This document shows positions 59,919 to 64,000 of a stretch of DNA of 64,000 nt, in pieces (the first letter of the stretch is position 1; the number at the start of each line of letters is the position of its first letter). This DNA comes from an uncultured Gemmatimonadota bacterium. GTDB lineage: Bacteria; Gemmatimonadota; Gemmatimonadetes; Palauibacterales; Palauibacteraceae. The stretch is from assembly GCA_913043255.1 (NCBI GenBank), contig CAJWLK010000010.1, positions 24,016-88,015 of the forward strand, in the 5' to 3' direction. A model generated the notes under the pieces. That model worked only from the letters and a program-made list of their open reading frames with translations. It ran no database searches and was not told the DNA's origin. A program made the position numbers and the translations under genes.

Positions 59919-62900
59919 TCAGATCTCTACCACGACGTTGGGGTGTGTGAAGTGCAGTGCGACGCGTGGAGCTTGGTCATCTCCGCCGAGTGCGGTCGCA
60001 GCTTCTCGGTATACTTGTGCCTGGATTGCGTAATCATCAGCAATGGCATTCACATCTGGTGCCTCGATGTGGTGAGTTTTGAAGTCGATCACCCACGACG
60101 TTTCCTCGTTACTACGGAACGGCGAATCCTCGAAGAGAGAGACTTGTCCAGAAGCCGTACTCGCTTGGCTCCGCGGTCGATATAGATCGAACGCGCCCTG
60201 GATCCAGCCATCCTTGGATAGATGTATAAATAGGAGTTCCCGGCTGTGTTCTCCCTCCACGTACCAATGCCATTCAGGGCTGCTCACCACGCGCGATATT
60301 TCTTCCTCGAGGGCGTGGCGATATGTCGAACCCGCCGCCACCACTGATTCTAAGTCCGGGAAATCAAGGGATAAGATGGTTTCTTCGATGACTTGGCCGA
60401 TCTCTTCTACTGTGAGTATCCGCTCTAGCACTCCGTGTACAATCGTCCCGTGTGCCTTTCCAGTCAGATGCTCTCTTTCTTCTGCGATAGGTAGATAGTC
60501 AACCTCTTGGAGGACTCCATGTAGGTACCGGAGTTCCCATTCTCGAAGATCTCTATCCTTCATCATCCGTTCAGTGGCGCTTCCTACTCTATGGTGTTTT
60601 ATAATTTCGATCTGCCCTGCCTGCAGTGGCCATTCTTGTTTTTCGATGTGAGAAAGCCACTGCAAGTTGACCGGTGCCTCTCTGAAGGCCATTTGGTGAG
60701 AGCCTCCCTCACGACGAATAATTACGAGGCCGTCATGGGGGCGTGTAGATGTGGAGGCTCTGTTTCTAGCACTGAAGAGGTCAAATTGCCCTCGTTTTTT
60801 CGTTTCAGATTCGAACGCATCGAGTTGTTTCCCCGTCCCTGTGCGCTTGTCCTCCGCCTCCGAAGAGAGGGTGGATTTGTGTTGAGTGGTGTCAAGCTCC
60901 GTGCTTGTGTGGGCCCCACTCGTTTCGTGCTCCTCAATGGCCTGTTCTCGTTCATCCAATAACCAGTTGTTGAAACTGGATGACTTTTTGTTTCCAGGTG
61001 AGGCCACAATGACTAAGCGCTCCCGGGCTCGCGTGAGTGCGACATAGAAGAGTCGAGATGCTTCAGCTTGCTCCTGTTCGTTACGTCGTTTACGCGCTTC
61101 CTGGACTCGTGGGCCCCAATCGGATTTTTTGGGCAAGTGTATTGGACCGAGCGTAGAGTCAATCCAGGGCTCTTCTCTCATCTTCGTGTCCCTGTCGGTT
61201 CCGGTTAGTATGACCACGGGCCACTCTAGCCCCTTCGCAGAGTGAATTGTAGAAATTGTCACCACATCGTTGCCGTCTATGAAGAGTTGGGCTTTCGGAA
61301 TTTTCGTGTCCCTATCTCCCAGGCGTTCCCAGATATTGAGGAAGCGGCCAAGTGTTAGGTGTCGATATTCTTCGAGCAGTGCCAGGAAGCGGTCTATGTT
61401 GGCCAGTGCCTCATCCGCGCCCTCTCGAACCAAGAGGTGTAGACGATAGTCACTGGTCGCGAGTAGGGCCTCGAGCACCTGTACATGGTCAACGCGATCT
61501 ACCAGACTGTGGGCCTCCCGGAGTGCGGCGAGTCCGCGCCGTAAGGCTGTTTGTTCGATATCGGCGACCTCATCGGCTTCCGGGGCATTGAACCACGACT
61601 CCCCGTTGCGATCACATTCTTCCAAAAAGGCTTCGGCTTTTTGGAGGAGAGTGGGCGATCTGTTCGCCGATGAGTTGTCCCTACTCTGGTAGAGTCCAAT
61701 GCGTGTGAGAATTTCATCGCGCAGCCCAACGAATGGGGATCGAAGAAATGCGAAGGCCCGAAGGTCATCAAACCGGTTATCGATCAGGTGTAGTGCTGTT
61801 ACGAGGTCAAGTATCTCTTGTTGTTTGTTGAAACCGCTTGTTGCGGTATTTACGAAGTCGATACCATAGTCCCGCAAGGTTGGCTCAAGGGATGAGAGGT
61901 CCGCCCTAGTACGTCCGAGGATAGCAATATCACCAGCGCGGCACGGGCGCAGGGATTGATTATCAGGATCGATGACCATTGTGTGACCAATCATCTGCTG
62001 AATCCTCGCTGCAACCCGTTGGGCCTCCTCTTGTTGTGCCTTTTCGACCTTCAAATTTTCTTTGATAGGAAGCCAGTCGAGAAGCATTGTCTCGGAACTC
62101 GGTGGACGAGCTGGGTCGAGCTTCTCATACGGGACCACCGAATCTGGGGCACTCTCTACGAGCGGTGCAGCCGTTTCGGCGAATGCTTGTGAACAGACAC
62201 GATTTACGAATCCCACGAGTGCGGGCTGACTTCGGAAGTTTTGTGAAAGGGGAAGAACTCGGCCATGACCCTTAAATCGTTTTTGCGCTTCGTTCCAGAC
62301 ATCAATTTCGGCGCCCCGAAAGCGATAGATACTTTGTTTGGGATCCCCGACAAGGAATAACTGTGCCCCAATGCGGTTGGTATCTTCCCGTGGTTCGGGC
62401 ATGGCGTCACGATTTTTCTGGGACTCGGGTGGTTTCGAGAGAGACTGGGCGATTACGAGGTCAACAGGTGCCAGCGCGCAGGCGATGTCCCATTGAGCCC
62501 AGTCGGTGTCTTGAAATTCATCTATTATTAGAAGGCGGTACCGTTGTCGTATCACTTTTTGCGCTTCCGCCATTTCAGGGCGGGTTAGAAGCCGCCGTGT
62601 ATCTAGGATCAAGCTGTCCTGGTCACGAAAGTTTTCTCGCTCTAACCAGGACAGCCATTGGTGTACACTAACTCGGCCAAGACGGTACAAGGTGTCAACG
62701 ATTTCGAGACTTTCCTCGTCCTTGACTGCGCTTTCCGGATCATCTGCCCACACGCTCTCGATGGTTGGAAAGTGTCGGGCTTCTTTTAGGAGTCCCTCGC
62801 GGTCGAGTGTTCGCGTCCACGGGCCAGATTCGACCGGTGTACTCCATTGGCCGAACTCGGATTTGTGCCATCGTAGGTCTCGCATCATCCGGATAATCCG

Positions 62901-63443
62901 CTCGATGGCACCCGGGTAGTATTGTTGACTTTCCATCCCGTACTGCTCCACCAGCTTAACCGTCCCGGGGTCCTTTTGGCCGAGTGCTGATACGAGCACT
63001 TCACGGACAGTGTCACGTTGATGTATTGAGGCCATATTCTCGTCCAAGATGCGGAAGGTTGGATCGATCCCCAGCCGGAGAGCGTGCTCGCGCATCAGCT
63101 CAGTGGCGAACCTGTGGATGGTTCCAATAGTTGCTTGTTCCAGATCCCATCTGAACGGCTCAGGCTGATCCAGTTGTTCAATTTCCTTCCGCAAGTCCTC
63201 TTTTAGTTCATTCGCCGCTTTTCTGGTGAACGTGATTGCCGCGATTTGGTCAAGTCTCAAAGGGTCCGGGCACGGGGGAACTGGTGTCCCATTTTTCGTC
63301 TCCGGGATAGGAAGTCCGAGTGTCCACAGAATTTTGCCGATGACTGTTCGGGTTTTCCCAGTGCCAGCTGACGCAGACAAGAGGGTATCATCTCTTGAGG
63401 TGATGGCTTCAAGCTGCTCATCAGTCCAGCGCAATTCCTTCAT
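59919..63443 (-). CDS. addA: AddA-type UvrD helicase with PD-(D/E)XK nuclease domain
   Basis: 1174-residue double-strand-break resection enzyme. Superfamily 1 helicase motifs: Walker A SASAGTGKT with Lys30, LLIDEFQDTDWAQW, FLVGDPKQSIYRFRGAE, TIHSAKGLEWPVVIL and FYVALTRARERLV. The C-terminal nuclease (about 1000-1174) has HGTIVHGVLERI, GAFDLYRPR, VIDFKTH and the QAQVY tail. A Ser/Thr/Lys-rich linker (about 845-905) joins the halves. Two pentapeptides, QFDLF (886-890) and QVSLF (1100-1104), resemble sliding-clamp-binding motifs. The start codon overlaps the stop of the AddB-like gene. RecB is an alternative, but the partner lacks helicase motifs in the visible part. Confidence 0.9.
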   Translation of the reverse strand: MKELRWTDEQLEAITSRDDTLLSASAGTGKTRTVIGKILWTLGLPIPETKNGTPVPPCPDPLRLDQIAAITFTRKAANELKEDLRKEIEQLDQPEPFRWDLEQATIGTIHRFATELMREHALRLGIDPTFRILDENMASIHQRDTVREVLVSALGQKDPGTVKLVEQYGMESQQYYPGAIERIIRMMRDLRWHKSEFGQWSTPVESGPWTRTLDREGLLKEARHFPTIESVWADDPESAVKDEESLEIVDTLYRLGRVSVHQWLSWLERENFRDQDSLILDTRRLLTRPEMAEAQKVIRQRYRLLIIDEFQDTDWAQWDIACALAPVDLVIAQSLSKPPESQKNRDAMPEPREDTNRIGAQLFLVGDPKQSIYRFRGAEIDVWNEAQKRFKGHGRVLPLSQNFRSQPALVGFVNRVCSQAFAETAAPLVESAPDSVVPYEKLDPARPPSSETMLLDWLPIKENLKVEKAQQEEAQRVAARIQQMIGHTMVIDPDNQSLRPCRAGDIAILGRTRADLSSLEPTLRDYGIDFVNTATSGFNKQQEILDLVTALHLIDNRFDDLRAFAFLRSPFVGLRDEILTRIGLYQSRDNSSANRSPTLLQKAEAFLEECDRNGESWFNAPEADEVADIEQTALRRGLAALREAHSLVDRVDHVQVLEALLATSDYRLHLLVREGADEALANIDRFLALLEEYRHLTLGRFLNIWERLGDRDTKIPKAQLFIDGNDVVTISTIHSAKGLEWPVVILTGTDRDTKMREEPWIDSTLGPIHLPKKSDWGPRVQEARKRRNEQEQAEASRLFYVALTRARERLVIVASPGNKKSSSFNNWLLDEREQAIEEHETSGAHTSTELDTTQHKSTLSSEAEDKRTGTGKQLDAFESETKKRGQFDLFSARNRASTSTRPHDGLVIIRREGGSHQMAFREAPVNLQWLSHIEKQEWPLQAGQIEIIKHHRVGSATERMMKDRDLREWELRYLHGVLQEVDYLPIAEEREHLTGKAHGTIVHGVLERILTVEEIGQVIEETILSLDFPDLESVVAAGSTYRHALEEEISRVVSSPEWHWYVEGEHSRELLFIHLSKDGWIQGAFDLYRPRSQASTASGQVSLFEDSPFRSNEETSWVIDFKTHHIEAPDVNAIADDYAIQAQVYREAATALGGDDQAPRVALHFTHPNVVVEI

Positions 63444-64000
63444 TCTGGCATCCTGGACTCAGGGTTGTCCTCCTGAAGGCCTAAGGAGCCATGGAGCCTG
63501 ATAGCGGTGACCGAGTCAAATCGGGTTCCGATTGAGATTCGGGCAGTCGTCCGTGTTATGTCGAGTCCAAATTGCCAGTTGGTCTGTTTCTTGGATTGGG
63601 CCTGAACTGCTTCAAAAAATCCTGCGCGAATTCGGTCTGGGATCTCTCTGGCGAGTTCTAGCGCTGGTTCTATGTCCTCGCGGCCCAGCTTGGCTCCATC
63701 CATTTTTTTCTTGATGGATCGGTACATTCCTTCTGCTACTGTTCCGAGGCCAAGGCGCTCGACGGCGGCCATGTAAAGTGGGCATTGCAGGCTGGCTGCA
63801 TCTTTGTATTCACCTGGGCTCGGATAGCTGCTCAATTTGTAGTCGACTACGCGGAGATGCTCCCCTTCATCTGTATTGAATCGATCCACACGATCGATTC
63901 TGCCTCCGAGGCGGAGCTGGCGTTGGATCCCATGATGGTCGATTCCGGATAGGTCAACGGTCTCAAAAGGCTTTTTCCAACCAAACCTAAGTTCGACTTC
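63440..64000 (-). CDS. AddB-like PD-(D/E)XK nuclease (C-terminal part)
   Basis: The C-terminal 186 residues of a larger protein; the frame is open to the right edge of the window. It shows the nuclease core GGRIDRVDRF followed by HLRVVDYKLS, with Asp and the D-x-K pair expected to hold the metal. PLYMAAVERL is the helix carrying the Gln/Tyr motif (LQCPLYMAA). The remainder is helical. The partner of AddA in the AddAB complex is the most likely role, supported by the four-base overlap with addA. The cysteines of AddB's iron-sulfur cluster are not evident in this fragment; most would lie outside the window. Confidence 0.75.
   Translation of the reverse strand, partial: EVELRFGWKKPFETVDLSGIDHHGIQRQLRLGGRIDRVDRFNTDEGEHLRVVDYKLSSYPSPGEYKDAASLQCPLYMAAVERLGLGTVAEGMYRSIKKKMDGAKLGREDIEPALELAREIPDRIRAGFFEAVQAQSKKQTNWQFGLDITRTTARISIGTRFDSVTAIRLHGSLGLQEDNPESRMPE

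Noticed and set aside
59919..64000. The helicase and nuclease pair as an anti-phage defence system
   Set aside because: Domain order and overlap fit housekeeping AddAB recombination; no defence-associated genes are adjacent.

Overview
The window is chromosomal DNA from a diderm bacterium that makes menaquinone. Evidence for an outer membrane: an LptD-like protein, LolA, Lnt, a TonB-dependent receptor and several lipoproteins. The mixture of FG-GAP/CRTAC1 lipoproteins, a multihaem cytochrome, MenFDBAE, Asp-Ser-rich linkers and moderate GC points to Gemmatimonadota or a neighbouring marine/sediment lineage. That placement is an inference from gene content, not a phylogeny. No rRNA, tRNA, CRISPR array, insertion sequence, prophage or plasmid marker was seen.

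Layout. 1-5000: end of tatC, lptD-like, a polyprenyl diphosphate synthase, a DUF4321 protein and tatA, all forward. 5075-6922: a membrane-anchored SurA/PpiD-type isomerase on the reverse strand. 7193-21082: a dense forward run with many stop/start overlaps: TPR protein, aroQ, M24 peptidase, efp, accB, accC, comB-like, ftsK, lolA, hemL, lnt, TonB receptor. 21089-29639: an HDAC-like deacetylase, menF, menD, menB, menA, menE and a class V aminotransferase. 29647-31771: a pterin dehydratase (reverse), a PhzF-type isomerase and a small outer-membrane barrel. 31768-42742, all reverse: two paralogous choice-of-anchor-B proteins around a YVTN beta-propeller and an FG-GAP lipoprotein, followed by cysQ, cysC and sat. 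43095-45757: an alpha/beta hydrolase and a DUF885 lipoprotein (convergent).

The most unusual region is 45904-58965, a forward operon. Its first gene is an OsmC-family peroxidase-like protein. An in-frame TGA sits exactly where the family has its catalytic cysteine, and a strong hairpin follows at the distance expected of a bacterial SECIS. I read it as a selenoprotein. Behind it, in tight coupling, come an unknown coiled-coil membrane protein, a 13-repeat FG-GAP/ASPIC lipoprotein, a membrane-anchored five-haem c-type cytochrome with TPRs, another CRTAC1-type lipoprotein, and a TPR/FG-GAP/ASPIC lipoprotein. The last of these has an unassigned C-terminal domain of about 430 residues and apparently starts at CTG.

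58976 to the end, reverse: an EamA transporter, an AddA-type helicase-nuclease with two sliding-clamp-like pentapeptides, and the C-terminal part of an AddB-like nuclease running off the window. Functionally the window combines envelope biogenesis, fatty-acid, haem and menaquinone synthesis, sulfate activation, recombination repair, and an extracytoplasmic redox/beta-propeller module whose biochemical role is unknown.
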